Below, piece by piece: positions 10,648 to 21,299 of a stretch of DNA of 64,000 nt (position 1 is its first letter; the number at the start of each line of letters is the position of its first letter). The position numbers and the translations under genes were made by a program. The notes under the pieces were generated by a model that worked only from the letters and a program-made list of their open reading frames with translations, was not told where the DNA came from and ran no database searches. Origin of the DNA: Paramacrobiotus metropolitanus (Eukaryota > Tardigrada > Eutardigrada > Parachela > Macrobiotidae). Location of the stretch: assembly GCF_019649055.1 (NCBI RefSeq), contig NW_026570310.1:124001-188000 (forward strand). Direction: 5' to 3'.

Positions 10648-11641
10648 TTATAAAATGAGCATGCGGCAGTTTTTGAAAGAATGAGCAGGCTGAGCTGTTA
10701 TAGTACTGGCCCAAAACAAATAAAAATGTCGTCGCTCTCGAAAAAATTTCGGCAGCTTGAAAAACAAATTCTCCACATACATGGTCAGCTTAGGGTTTAC
10801 TTCGGAAATAAAAACGTCAAAGTTACCACAGATGTAAAATATTTCACAAATGGCACCACCATTACCGGATATAACTTTTTCCCGGTGATGCTGTAAGCAT
10901 TTATTTCCATTGAAATGTCGGCGACAAGTTTCACAATAGATTTTCTCACATACAGTAGAATAGCACTCAAATCGAGGACATTGCTGACATCTGTATTCAC
11001 AGCGGTGATTGTAACGTTGGTCATATCCAACATTACAGCGATCGCACCAGTATGACATCTGGAACCAAGCTGTTAGGCTTCTCAGCACGTCCTAGTAGTT
11101 GTTATGATAAAGTATTTGAATTTTTTTGTCATTAAGATGGTCAACGCTGGTAATTATAATTTGATATCCTGGTAAAACCGACTGGAAAGCAGGAACATCT
11201 TCCAATGTGAACCGGCGAAATGGCAGCCAGGCTTTTTCTATGACATCCTTTGTCAAATTGGTTTGCAGTGTTCTATCATTCGCGTTGCAGGGCCTCTTAA
11301 CGCCTCTTAACGTTTTAGACGATTTTTTTTATTCAGTCGTCTAAAAAGTTTTCGACGCCGTCAGCTAGAGCTTCGACGATCACAATTGCGCGAGCTAGGC
11401 ACAAACCGTCATCGTTTTTAACTGAAATAATACTTTGCATTCGGTCCGGTTTGCGGCGCAGCAGTAACGGAACATTGTAGCGACACATACCAGCTGGCAA
11501 ATTTGAGCGTTGCACCCAAAGTTCAAACGATTCGTCAAGTATAAAATGTTGATTGGATTTTAAAACTTTGACGACTTCTTTCATCAGCCTGGCGACAGTT
11601 AGCTGTGGTCGGACTGGTACAAGGGCAGCGTGTTTAAGCAC
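10648..11641 (-). pseudogene. Maverick/Polinton protein-primed DNA polymerase B, N-terminal fragment
   Basis: Reading the minus strand from 11641: a block with LLRRKPDRMQSIISVKNDD and LCLARAIVIVEAL matches the signature near the N-terminus of Maverick/Polinton DNA polymerase B (S-I-I-x-I-x-N-D-D-x-L-C-x-A-R-A). After a frame change near 11330 comes a block with FQSVLPGYQIIITSVD, then an in-frame TAG (plus bases 11092-11094), then YWCDRCNVGY followed by a cysteine/histidine-rich segment (CEYRCQQC, CETCRRHF) like the zinc-finger-like region that precedes the exonuclease domain. The fragment stops before the exonuclease and polymerase motifs, so it is truncated as well as broken. No other Maverick genes (integrase, ATPase, protease, capsid) were recognised nearby. 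Confidence 0.78.
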
Positions 11642-12582
11642 AGGCAGACATCGTAAATATCCAGCACAGGAATCCTCTTCGAATTATTAGAAACAATCTT
11701 GAGACGCATTCTCTATTAGCGAATGGTGTGCGCACACCGTATGGTCTACGAATGGACCTGCTTGTATAGGTGTTGACATAGTGTACTGTGTTCAGTGTGT
11801 TGGCAGAGTGCATACCAACATAGTGCCAAAGAACGATCACTCAACAATGCAGTTAAGGAATTGATGCAGGCGAAGCCGTGTATTGGGTATTATAAATGAT
11901 AAAATAACCTGATGGTTTGGGTTCAAAACAAAAGATCAGGAAAGTCAAGAAAGGCTGCTTGACAATTACGTCGCTTTCTTTTTAAAACTAAAGACAAAGT
12001 TTCATTGAAGAACTTTTTGACACCGATGAAATTTGGCTAGACATGGCCTGGAGTTGGAATGTTTGACATCATTCGAAATATGTCCAAGGGTATTTTTCAT
12101 GTGAATAAAGACTACGGGTAGATGGGCGCTCCCGGTCCTGTTAATACTGAGTAAAGCTGTGTCTCGGCTTGTAATGATCAGCGCACCATTAGTCGTGATG
12201 CTGCCGGAGACAGATCGCGCAAGAATAATAACTAATAAAAATAGCATTTTTGTAGAATTTTTTTGGTAGAAAGACACTTGGGGTGACAAATCCCCCGAAT
12301 CTGTATACCGTGTAACCTGTTGAATAGCGGCAGAAGCGGAGGAACTCATGGAAAACCCACGGGCACGAGAGGCCATGGAGGATGCGACAGCAAACCCAAG
12401 GGTTTCGCTGGTCGACGACACTGGACGCTTTAACCATCGTTCCCTGCACCCTATCTCTCATTGGCCAAAAGGTAACTTTTTCTTTTTTTTCCACGGTACG
12501 TTCTTCCAAACTCTTTAAGGGATTCGGGTGCCGCATAAATAACAATAGACGAATTTTTTTGGGGTTCCACGGACACCACTGA
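11642..12582. other. No supported gene
   Basis: Several open frames of 60-140 codons overlap on both strands; the longest is minus 12002-12421 (139 codons). None shows a family motif and neighbouring frames look equally coding-like, so I call nothing. A T-run and mixed composition are seen around 12480-12490. Confidence 0.4.
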
Positions 12583-14112
12583 AAAGTCTGGTTCTTTGAC
12601 AGTCAGTGCAATCGGCTGTTGGCACATGGTGCAAACGGCCGATTGCAAGGGAAATCGCTTGACTAAGCAAGATATTTCCAGGAGGATCCTAGAGGGGAAA
12701 TTCCAGGAAATTCCAGGAGGATCGTAGAGGGGACGCGCACTGGATGCGTACTTCTCATTATAGTACCGTTAACTGAATTTTTGAACCGTTTACGCTTGAC
12801 ACGGAATGTCAAGTGTGCTCAGTCAACCCCTCAGCTGGTAAATTATCGGTACCGTTAAGACAGTGGATCAGAAATATTAGGTTAATACACTTTCGTTTGG
12901 ACAGTTGATCATAGTCTTACATCTGACGATCCTCGTACATCACATAATATGTTACTTAACGGCACTGGACTACTAAATACTTTTAAAAGTTAAACGTACG
13001 TCCGGGATAAACAACGGCAGTTAGATTATTATTTTAATATGCCTGCTATTCTCCCTTGTTCGTTAGTGGACTAAACATATCCAGTAATTAACGAAAATAA
13101 TTTATTTTTAGAGATCCATACTTCTAATATTACTAATTCAGAAAAAAAAACCACTAAACCGATCGCGTGGTTCGCTGAAACCAATAGTGTATTTACGCGC
13201 GAGAAACTTCTTTATCGTTCACAGAACACGAACATATGTAGTCAATGGTTGCTAGATACTATCTCAGATCATTTAATTAACTTAATGGAATGTTCTAATG
13301 AATTATAGTTTACATTCAAAATAATCGCAAAAAATAATTTATTCCTTTTATCACAATTATCTCTGTTTAAGCAGCTCAGTTTTTAAAATTTCCGTCCTGT
13401 TATCACTTAGAATTTCATGGGTTCACGGCAGTGCTCCGTTCGTGTATTGCTCGTAATTTATCATTTAGTGCCAGTTTTTCGAAATGTGGTGCGCAACCCC
13501 TAATTACCTTAAACAATAAAAATTTACTATCGGCAAAGAGGGTTTTACTTTAAATAACTTTCTCTTTGTTTTTGGACGTCAGGAATAGTTAATTTTAATG
13601 GACTCTCGCATAGATTTCTGTATGGCAGTTGGTTGCCAGTTCCGATTTCTTTACCTGCTGAAAAATTACGTTCTCGTTCTTTTTATGACGTACCAGTTGA
13701 TTACTCAGTTAACTCATTATCAGATTTTGTACGGCCCGAAATTATCTCACTCAATATGATGGGGGAATTAGTTAGTTTAATCCACTCATCAAGTTCAGCA
13801 GGTATAAATGACGTTATTCTAATAGTAAGTCAAGAGAACAACCTTAATTTTAATTTGAATTATTTGATAAAATTAAAAATGCTTGTTTCGTAAACGTTAC
13901 GTTAATAATTGTTCTCGGGTTACTGTGTGTTGGAATTCAAACGGGATGTTGCAAATGTTTTTTCGCGTGTATGCGCGCATGTTGTGTTTCCAGTTGTCGT
14001 TCAAAGCCGGCATCCAATAAAATGCCCTCTATAGCCATCCGTGGAGCCATGCGGATTTTGTTTACAGGCGAGTAGTGTGCCACCGGGATTTGCACGCGGA
14101 AGGATGTCAAAT
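12583..14112 (+). pseudogene. AT-rich decayed frame, free of TGA but with 15 TAA/TAG codons
   Basis: One plus-strand frame (codons starting at 12583) runs 510 codons to TGA 14113 without any TGA. It contains TAA at 12664, 12856, 12883, 12991, 13072, 13384, 13501, 13510, 13555, 13891, 13903, 13906 and TAG at 13306, 13408, 14032. Between them are open runs of up to 111 codons (13558-13890) with a mixed, protein-like composition. Stops are fewer than base composition predicts, and TGA is absent. The core 12840-13890 is clearly AT-richer than its flanks. Two readings fit: an ORF decayed mostly by C-to-T change at Gln codons, or a gene from an organism that reads UAR as Gln. I recognise no family. 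An intron acceptor-like site precedes 13584. Confidence 0.3.
12676..12731 (+). repeat. Short imperfect tandem repeat
   Basis: TTCCAGGAGGATCCTAGAGG at 12676 recurs at 12710 with one change (GATCG), separated by AAATTCCAGGAAA. Two units, period 34. Confidence 0.8.
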
Positions 14113-14115
14113 TGA

Positions 14116-15034
14116 GCAAAGCAAGCAAGGTTGAGCAGCCGGGGACATAACTTGATCCGGAACGGATGTCCAAATTGGACGGTAATATACATATATACCA
14201 AAAATTACTTTTATTAATCAGGAAAGAATAAATACTAATGATTTATTATTTCCAATGAATTCGGACCTATGGGAAATCTATTGCAAGGAAAAATAAGTTT
14301 CGAAAGAAGAGGCCCCGCATTTGCTTGGACAGGCCATCAGAAATCACATTGATGATTGCAAAAATGGCAAGAAATCGAAAAGCCTGCAGAACACATCTGC
14401 GTCTGTCGGTTCTGTACCGAAAGTATTGTGGCGTATGCTGCATGGTAGACGGATTGTTGACTGTCATATCTGACGAATCCAATACTTATATTTTCAAGAC
14501 TAGAGCGACATTATCATGATTTTGGATAAGGGGAAACCTTTTTTCCGGCCTTCTTCATGCGCATCAATAACATTGGATGATAGTGGAATTATGGCTTCTT
14601 ACGTTTCGGGTTACTGGGGTGGTAAAGTACCTGTACAACTGACCGCAGGGGTCCGACAGTTCCAACATCTGGGCATCATGCTGAGTGGTAGTGGCAAGGT
14701 ACGGCTGGGGTGCGCGTTCATACGTCTCGTGCACCTGCTGACGTGCTGTAGTTTCGGATTTCGTCCATCCGACGTAGTTGCACAGACCGTGCAATATCTG
14801 GCATGTGTTGGGGCTGTTCGTGTCATAGTGGCCTCATTCAAGCATTTATTCTCTCGCCTGGGTCGCCACACTGGGAAGGTACCAACGCCGATAATGCTAT
14901 CGCGGTCAACTTCGCGGATCCGGAGCAGTATCCGCGTCTTATCCTCGATACGGATGCCTATGTCCAGTGTCCTCAACACGATACTTCACATCATGGCAGT
15001 TTTCAGAATATCAGAACATGAATCGTTCCCGTAA
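14116..15034. other. Ambiguous overlapping frames, no supported gene
   Basis: 14116-14515 shows nothing. 14516-15034 is open for 172 codons on the plus strand and for 122 codons on the minus strand (14611-14979), with a third frame open too. This is expected when GC rises and no frame can be favoured; no motif is recognised. Confidence 0.35.
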
Positions 15035-16540
15035 AAGTTTCACTTTTAAGCACATGCTTTGAAAACGCTTGTTCAGCAGTCGGTGGGCAGAGGGCGCTCC
15101 GGCTGGGGCAGTCAGTGTTAGTACTATTGTTTTGTAGCCTATAGCGCTCTCTTAAACAATATCGGGCGTTTGAATTGCTGCCAGGAAATACGCTTAAAAT
15201 GGTACAATACTACAGCACGCACCCCATATCGCTGCCAATTCACAACTGAAAAACGACCACTTCATGACTCTGGCTATATGCTGCGTTCCATTCTGTCGAT
15301 AATTCGAGTCATGTTAGCGGCAAGCCAAATCGATGGATCAGACGGGGTAATGCGAACCATTAGTCAACCAGCGACACGTCCACCACGCGGCCAAAACGCA
15401 TGCAGTCGTCCTTGCCCAAAACACTGACGTTGTTGACGCAGCAGATTCCACGAGCCATGACGGGCGCTGACAGTGGACTAGCTTGGCAGTAAACGGCGGC
15501 CAAAGTAAATTTGGCCAAGTTGAGCCAAATCAAAATGAAAATGTCCGAAGTGTAGCCAAAAACACCACTTCCGCTGCCTTAGTTTCATGCAGTCTTGACT
15601 TCCACCCCTCTTCGATCGTCGGCTTTGCCCATACGCCGGACGTTGACCTCCTGGTCCGCGGATAATCGACCAAACCATCTGGCGGAAAAGCAGACATCTC
15701 TTCTAATGCTCATAAATTAAGCCGATTATTGCATTCAATTTTTAGGCATCTCAGGTAGTTCCACTGTGCGTTCTCGCTGAAAGGAATAGACTCCTGGATG
15801 CATATAATATATAGTTTTATATACATCTGTATTTTTGCAGTATATCTGTATATTCATAACGGGATTAATTTTTAATAATAGTTAAACCGTGGTTATAATA
15901 TGATAGAGTTGTCCTTTTCTTCCGTGTTGTCTGTACTGCACCGTGAGCGTATCCTCTACGCGTGTTAGGACCCAAAAGAGGTTTTAAATGTGGCAGAACG
16001 TTGCTTTGCCGGTCCCCTATCCGGCTCGGGTTGGCGTACAGAAGATCTAAAAATGTGATCCATGAATTCCCACGCGTGGGGAGCAGTAAAATGGTGGTTG
16101 ATTGTTCGCCGGCGCAATCGCAAACGTTTTAGACATTATTGTTGGAAACGAGAACTGATATGAGTGTAAATAAATTATACAGATAGCTTCGTCATGTTTG
16201 CAAAATACAACTAAATCGGTGAAATTGTTATTTGAATGTGGCATCTGTTGGATTTAAGTGGGTACTGGATGATGAATGGTCTTTGTAGATTGGCTGAAAT
16301 CGTATAAGAACGCACTTAAAAAGGCTTGTATTAAATTCGTACCCGGATGTCGGCATAAACAGGTGTTCGTAATAGAACTGCATAGCCTGCTCACCGAAGA
16401 GACGGAACTCGATTGGATTAGACAGGAGCTGGGCACTATCGCCTTTGCACGGCCACCGACTGAGTCCCATTTTCTGTTTTTAAACTTTTGCAGCAGCCCA
16501 ACCACAATATATCTTTAAAGCGGAAAAAGTTTTCAAAAAA
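15035..16540. other. No supported gene
   Basis: Short frames only (for example plus 15170-15427, plus 16276-16518 and its minus-strand shadow). 15790-15900 is AT-rich with ATATAATATATA and TTTTTATTAATA-like stretches. I see no motif, RNA gene or repeat. Confidence 0.4.
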
Positions 16541-17192
16541 GTGAAACACAGACTGGAACCTCGTAATGAGTGCAGAATTGCATGGCGTCATAAAAAAGTC
16601 TAATGCTTCTAATGGTTAAAGTAAATCTTCGAACTCCTTCGATAAGACTCGGATCAACAGCCAATAAAATCAGGTACCTTTTGTCCATGATATCTTTGGA
16701 CATACTGCAAAAGACTACTGCTAAAAGGCCAATTCCCACTGGCTTTTGTCTTCAGATACAACAAATCGGGACACAACGGTTAAGATTCTGTTTCACATCA
16801 TGAGCAATGCCGCAAAGGCTTGATACAAGATGAGAAATAGCACAACTTACAAACGTGTGCGCTCGTAATCGCCCAATCTTTGGAGGAGAGGCAAATGTGA
16901 GTACCATCGTAACTTGTTCACCCCTTTTTAGAAGTACCATGTTCTTGGTGGTGTCACTGTGGGCGGCTGCTGCAGCCGTAAGTTGTACGAAGAGGCCAAA
17001 GAGCTGGCCGATAACGGCAGAAACTGTGCCAGTTGGAGCTAAAATTATAAAAGCGAAAGCCTGTTTCCGAGACGACTGGATCACACAGTCCATATACGCG
17101 TCTATGAAATTTCTTTTAAAATTTAAATAGATGTTTTTGTGTCTTGTGGACGGCATCCTAAGAAGGAAAAAACTCGATGACTTCAGTATCAT
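16533..17192 (-). pseudogene. Possible ML (NPC2-like lipid-binding) domain remnant
   Basis: The minus frame from 17192 to 16755 is open, stops at TGA (plus 16752-16754), and continues in the same frame to 16533. The part around 16960-16780 reads LLKRGEQVTMVLTFASP then I-x-x-L-x-A, which resembles the ML-domain signature (G-x-x-x-x-x-x-V-x-F-x-P ... L-x-A) of NPC2/MD-2-related secreted lipid-binding proteins. It is followed by a CVPICC block in the region where that family has a conserved C-P-I. The cysteine that normally precedes LLKRG is methionine, and one stop interrupts the frame. The resemblance is partial; it could be chance. Confidence 0.25.
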
Positions 17193-17242
17193 CGACAGTT
17201 AATGTAGCGACATGGTTTCCATAGTGGTGCCTTATTCGTTCA

Positions 17243-17704
17243 TCAAAAGCCATACCGATGGATTAAACAGCCTGAGCTCATCTGGGAACTTTTCATTTGT
17301 TGTTTGATTTTTAAGCTGGGTACAGTTACTGAATACTGAAAAGAACAAGAGACGCATCTCAGTACGTTTCTCGATACATCAAATGGAGCAGCATATTGAA
17401 GTAGAAAATGGCAGCCCCTACGTTCTGAATAGTGAAGAAGGGCGGAAGGACGTCGAGGAACCAATTTTAGCGCCTCATGGAAAAGATTCGTCCTTTTTTC
17501 AATTGTACAAGAAGAAAGCCTGACAGATGTATAAAACATCTGTGGCGTGCTTCCGGATTCCTGAAGATATAAATCTATTACATGACACTCGTCAGTAGCC
17601 CGATCTACCGAGAAACGAAAAGAATTTATTAGGAAACGTATCAGTTTGTTTGCCCCATCGGATGGTAGAGTTATGCAAAACTTGGCCGAAAAATTCCTTA
17701 CCAA
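17243..17704 (-). other. Open frame of 153 codons, unrecognised
   Basis: A minus-strand frame with an ATG start and a mixed, Ser/Cys-containing composition. No family motif, signal peptide or membrane segment stands out. It lies directly upstream of the possible ML remnant on the same strand, so it could be another decayed exon, but no splice sites convincingly join them. Confidence 0.2.
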
Positions 17705-18671
17705 AATCCAATGCCTGGAAATTAGGGAATTTTACGCCTTTTAAATTTTCATGAAAAACGTCCAGACTGAGCCGTACTCACTTCTGATAAATACTTATTA
17801 TCAAGACAGCAGTGAACGCCCGTTATTACTGCAGGCCATCAAAAAAAGGAAAATCCCGCGGAGAAAGCTGAGTGGGCCACTCGGTACATCAAAGATAAAG
17901 CGCTATGCACATTTTGCTGAACATGTCGTTGCTTTTGCGTGTGCGGAAATGGCTTTTTTGCGGCACTTTAGCGGTGAATTTTTGATACAAGAATCATGGC
18001 CTGCTTCCCGGACTGACGGTCAGTAACGGACTCATTTCTCGAGATGAGCGGCCACATGTGGAATTCTCCAGCTGGCTGTTCGCCCGCTGCCGCCCAGTGC
18101 TATCCAACGATGGTCGACGAAGCTATTGGCTTTCATACCGATTCTAGGAGAATGCCTCCTCCCGGCCTTTGCGTGGTCCCAACACAAACCTTTTGCAGCT
18201 GTACGTGAAATTTGTGGCTGATGTTCTACTAAAAATGCTGGGACAAGAAAAGATGTATAACGTTCCTGATCCACTTCCATATATAAAAAAATATTTCGCT
18301 CGAAGGAAAAATAAATTCTTCTGAACGGCGCGCTTCGGGATACAGGCGGGCAAAGATCAGAAATAAAGAAAAAGAAACGAGCAAGTTTAGTTTGGAAACT
18401 AAATTTTGACGAGTTTTTCTGTCTGAATGTATTCATAACATTTGATTGTTGGACGGAATAAATCGAAAAAATAAAAAACGGATCCGATTTGGATTTATTG
18501 CCAAAATACAACTAAGCAGAAAGCAGAGCCAAAAATTTGAAAGGTTTACTAACATAGAAAAGCTATTTATATTTGTGCACACAACCATGATTATCATTAG
18601 GTAACTGACACTATCAATATTTTCCCATCGCTGCCGCCACATGCATCCTCGATGCGCGCATCGAATTTCGT
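17705..18671. other. No supported gene
   Basis: Open frames plus 17751-18026 (91 codons) and minus 18032-18511 (159 codons) show no motif. The second is Ser/Phe-rich and partly follows from T-rich sequence. Confidence 0.35.
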
Positions 18672-18857
18672 TTGTTGGATAAAAGTCATGGTGCTTCAGA
18701 AACTCGATGTTATCTAAACCAGGAAAATCGTAAATTGTGTTCCATCGTTGTTCGAATGTCCTTCGGCGACGTGCTGCTTGTGTTTCCAGGCTGTGTGCTG
18801 TATGGAGAATGGGGTATGCTTGGATACCATGCCATTGGTGCCATGCATGAGGAATGA
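18672..18857 (+). pseudogene. Astacin-like (M12A) zinc metalloprotease exon, active-site HE lost
   Basis: A plus frame reads CSIVVR at 18738, then PGCVLYGEWGMLGYHAIGAMHEE ending at TGA 18855-18857 (quoted motif positions 18789-18854; key residues only are diagnostic). Counting from the cysteine at 18792, Gly+4, His+12, Ala+13, Gly+15, His+18 and Glu+19 fall exactly where astacins have C-x3-G-x3-H-E-x2-H-A-x-G-x2-H-E. The catalytic H-E at +8/+9 is Met-Leu, and a stop follows where the R-x-D-R-D segment should be. Astacins are secreted zinc endopeptidases of animals. This would be an inactive remnant. Resemblance rests on one short block, so confidence is moderate. Confidence 0.42.
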
Positions 18858-19958
18858 CAGCGTCAGTCTGAGACCAATAAAACCCATTCTCGCACTGTCG
18901 GCAGCGGATTGTTGTCCTGAAGTTTTAACCTATTTTCGACAAATTTTCGCCAACGAATGCGCTTCTTATTCCTCAATTTTTCGACAGGCTAGTCAGCGAG
19001 AGACGGGAAAAGCTGACATCGATATTTGCGTACTAGGAATTTCTTTCCTCGTTATTCCTCTAATGTAGCATCTCGCCCCGATGATCCTTCTTTATTACAC
19101 ATTGCCGCGTTGGCTTTATACCCACGCCGCTACAGATACATAACATGGGCTCTGTGGCAGAAATGCCATAGGGCACAAACAACAGGAGACAGCAAGGAAG
19201 TAGCCAGGAGGCTACTTACATAACACATATTTTGTGTAGTCAGCATGACAGTGCTGACTACCACACTAATGAAGGCACATAGAAGATTGCCGTAAAGATC
19301 GTCTTTAGCGTATGTCAATTTCACACACCCAGAGCAGAAAGCAACAAACTCATGTGCAGCTTCGGCGTGATTACTGTGCCAACAGTCGGTCGCATCCGAG
19401 ATAGTTAACAGGTGCCGGTGCACTTGCATTGCGAAAAATGTTGGAGGAATTCCATCTTCAAATTTTGCTTTAATGCTACATGAACATGATGTACTGTAGA
19501 ACGATAGTTCCGCGTTAATAAATTCAAGCGAATATTTCCTATGCTGTACGGATAAGCGCTGTCTGTAACCGACACCACATATTGCAGTATCAACCAAACG
19601 ACTATCAAGGGGCTTTCGCAACGTCCACTAAAGGTAATCGCCGAGTTTCTCTAACTGAAACAGCCCTTTATTAATAAATCAGAGAGGTGGTGACAATTAT
19701 CGACCGGTGTCGGATTTTTGAATATTAAAAGAAATCCCAAAAAGGAATGATTACCCGTTTCCTAACTTTTAGACGTGTCTTGATCTGTGGGGAGGCGCGA
19801 AATGTTTTATCGTGCTTGATATGACTAAAGCTTTTTGCAATGTGACGTACTAGAACCCGCTTGAAGCCCGATCAACCGCTGTCGCACACCGTTGTGCAAC
19901 TACAAATACGCAACGTAGATAGTCAAATACGTAAATACAATATTTAACTGAAACTTAC
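18858..19958. other. No supported gene
   Basis: The largest frame is minus 19130-19621 (163 codons), Ser/Cys-rich, with a hydrophobic stretch near its end (about 19260-19180 on the minus strand). It shows no motif I recognise and no clear splice sites. Confidence 0.3.
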
Positions 19959-20517
19959 CATTAACGATAAACACATCCAGTTTACCGGTTCCCCGCTCAT
20001 GACGAACCGCGCTGTGATTTTTCGCCGTAACTAGGTCAACGTCCGCAATACCACACAGTAGCTAGCGGACCGACGTCTCCGTTTCGCCTTTATCGGCTAG
20101 CTGTGAACAGAGCCACGCCACATAGACGCACTGCGTTGGCCGGACGCGTACGCCCTTAACGGGAGATTCATAATGTAGTCTTCCCACTGGAACGCTGGCG
20201 ATCACGGGGATGCGTTTATGCAAGTTGATTCCGGTTGGTCCGACTGGCACGTTGTCCGCATCATCATACCATGCGGTGTCAATATAGTCATGGAATTTTG
20301 TCGGCATGACGCCGATATCAGGCAACTTCCCACCATGCGCAAGTGCAACGCCGTGCGCGTAAACAGTCATACGGCTTGTAGAATGGAAGGCTTCGATGCC
20401 GTGACCAAGCTTGCCGCGCGACTTCCGCTTGCCCCGTTTCGCAGCCTCCAGTATATTTGCCACGTCATGGATGCACTGCCTGTGTGATTTGGGAAATAGA
20501 ACCATGTTTGGCAACAT
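19959..20517 (-). pseudogene. Unrecognised exon-like frame ending at a GTAAGT donor
   Basis: The minus frame from ATG 20517 is open for 151 codons to TAG (plus 20062-20064), then continues in the same frame for 34 codons to a canonical donor, exon end 19959 followed by GTAAGTTT. The protein has a basic patch (KRGKRKSRGK), then AHGVALAHGGKLPDIG and DNVPVGPTGINLHKR. Codon choice is more GC-ending than in flanking DNA, which suggests real coding history. A TTTCAG acceptor-like site lies near 20555. I do not recognise the family. One internal stop argues for a pseudogene, unless the stop is removed by splicing. Confidence 0.38.
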
Positions 20518-20762
20518 GAGAATGTTCCGAAGTTAATGGCCATCGAAATATTGGCACCAGCCTGAAACACCCAATGGGTAATATTGGATGAAACCAACAT
20601 GAATCCGTTGGCTTTTTACTCGGTTCATAGGAGAGGATCATCAGCCTCCATCACTTGGTCGGGGTCGGTTGGAAGGGCCAAACGATGGTTGTGACCCGCG
20701 ATAAGCTGATCACACTCTCGATCGCCTTCTTTGTCCTGCGAATTGTCGGAACCAGGATCAAG

Positions 20763-20810
20763 GTTCCATCCTGTAGACTGATACCATCCTGTAGACTGAT
20801 ACCATACTGT
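20763..20810 (+). repeat. Tandem repeat of ~18 bases
   Basis: CCATCCTGTAGACTGATA occurs at 20766 and again at 20784, with a third degraded start (CCATACTGTA) after it. Confidence 0.85.
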
Positions 20811-20864
20811 ATTAACACGGAAACACAGGAATTAATTCAAACATCCGAGTATCCGGATGGACCG

Positions 20865-21295
20865 GAATGAAACGGCGCTCTTCTTGTTGTGAACGCTGAA
20901 TGCGCAATCTACAAAGAAATTTCACTATGTAATAATAATAACAAGAAAAATTTATTCTTTAATAGATAAAGTCAGCTAAATATTAATTACCGGTGGAGTT
21001 ATCAATAAAACGTACGTGCAACAGACGCCCATTGCGCAGACCAAACATGTTACAACATAAATTTACCAATTTCCTACGGTAGTTTCCAATTTAGCAGTTT
21101 CTTAGTTTCATATTTTCCAGAGGTATAGTATCTGGATGAAAACGGCGCTTTCGGACGCTGTCGACGCTTCTTGTAGATACAATCTACGAAAAAATACAAG
21201 TACTGTAATAATAATAAAGATCATTTCAAAACTAGATAAGGTACATTAAGCATGCATGAGTTAGCGATTGAACAATCAGTAAAACTTATACCTGA
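20865..21295 (+). repeat. Diverged tandem duplication, two units of ~150 bases
   Basis: Both halves contain, in the same order, a GATGAAACGGCGCT-like block (20867 and 21135), a CTTCTTGT block, an ACAATCTACxAAxAAAT block, a GTAATAATAATA block, TAGATAA, and CAATxAxTAAAAC (to about 21014 and 21290). They differ by many substitutions and small indels, so this is an old duplication. No coding frame is shared. Confidence 0.55.
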
Positions 21296-21299
21296 CAGC

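Noticed and set aside
14516-15034. 172-codon plus frame and 122-codon minus frame
   Set aside because: Several frames on both strands are open at once and none has a recognisable motif.
18032-18511. 159-codon minus frame
   Set aside because: Phe/Ser-rich translation from T-rich DNA; no motif or splice signals.
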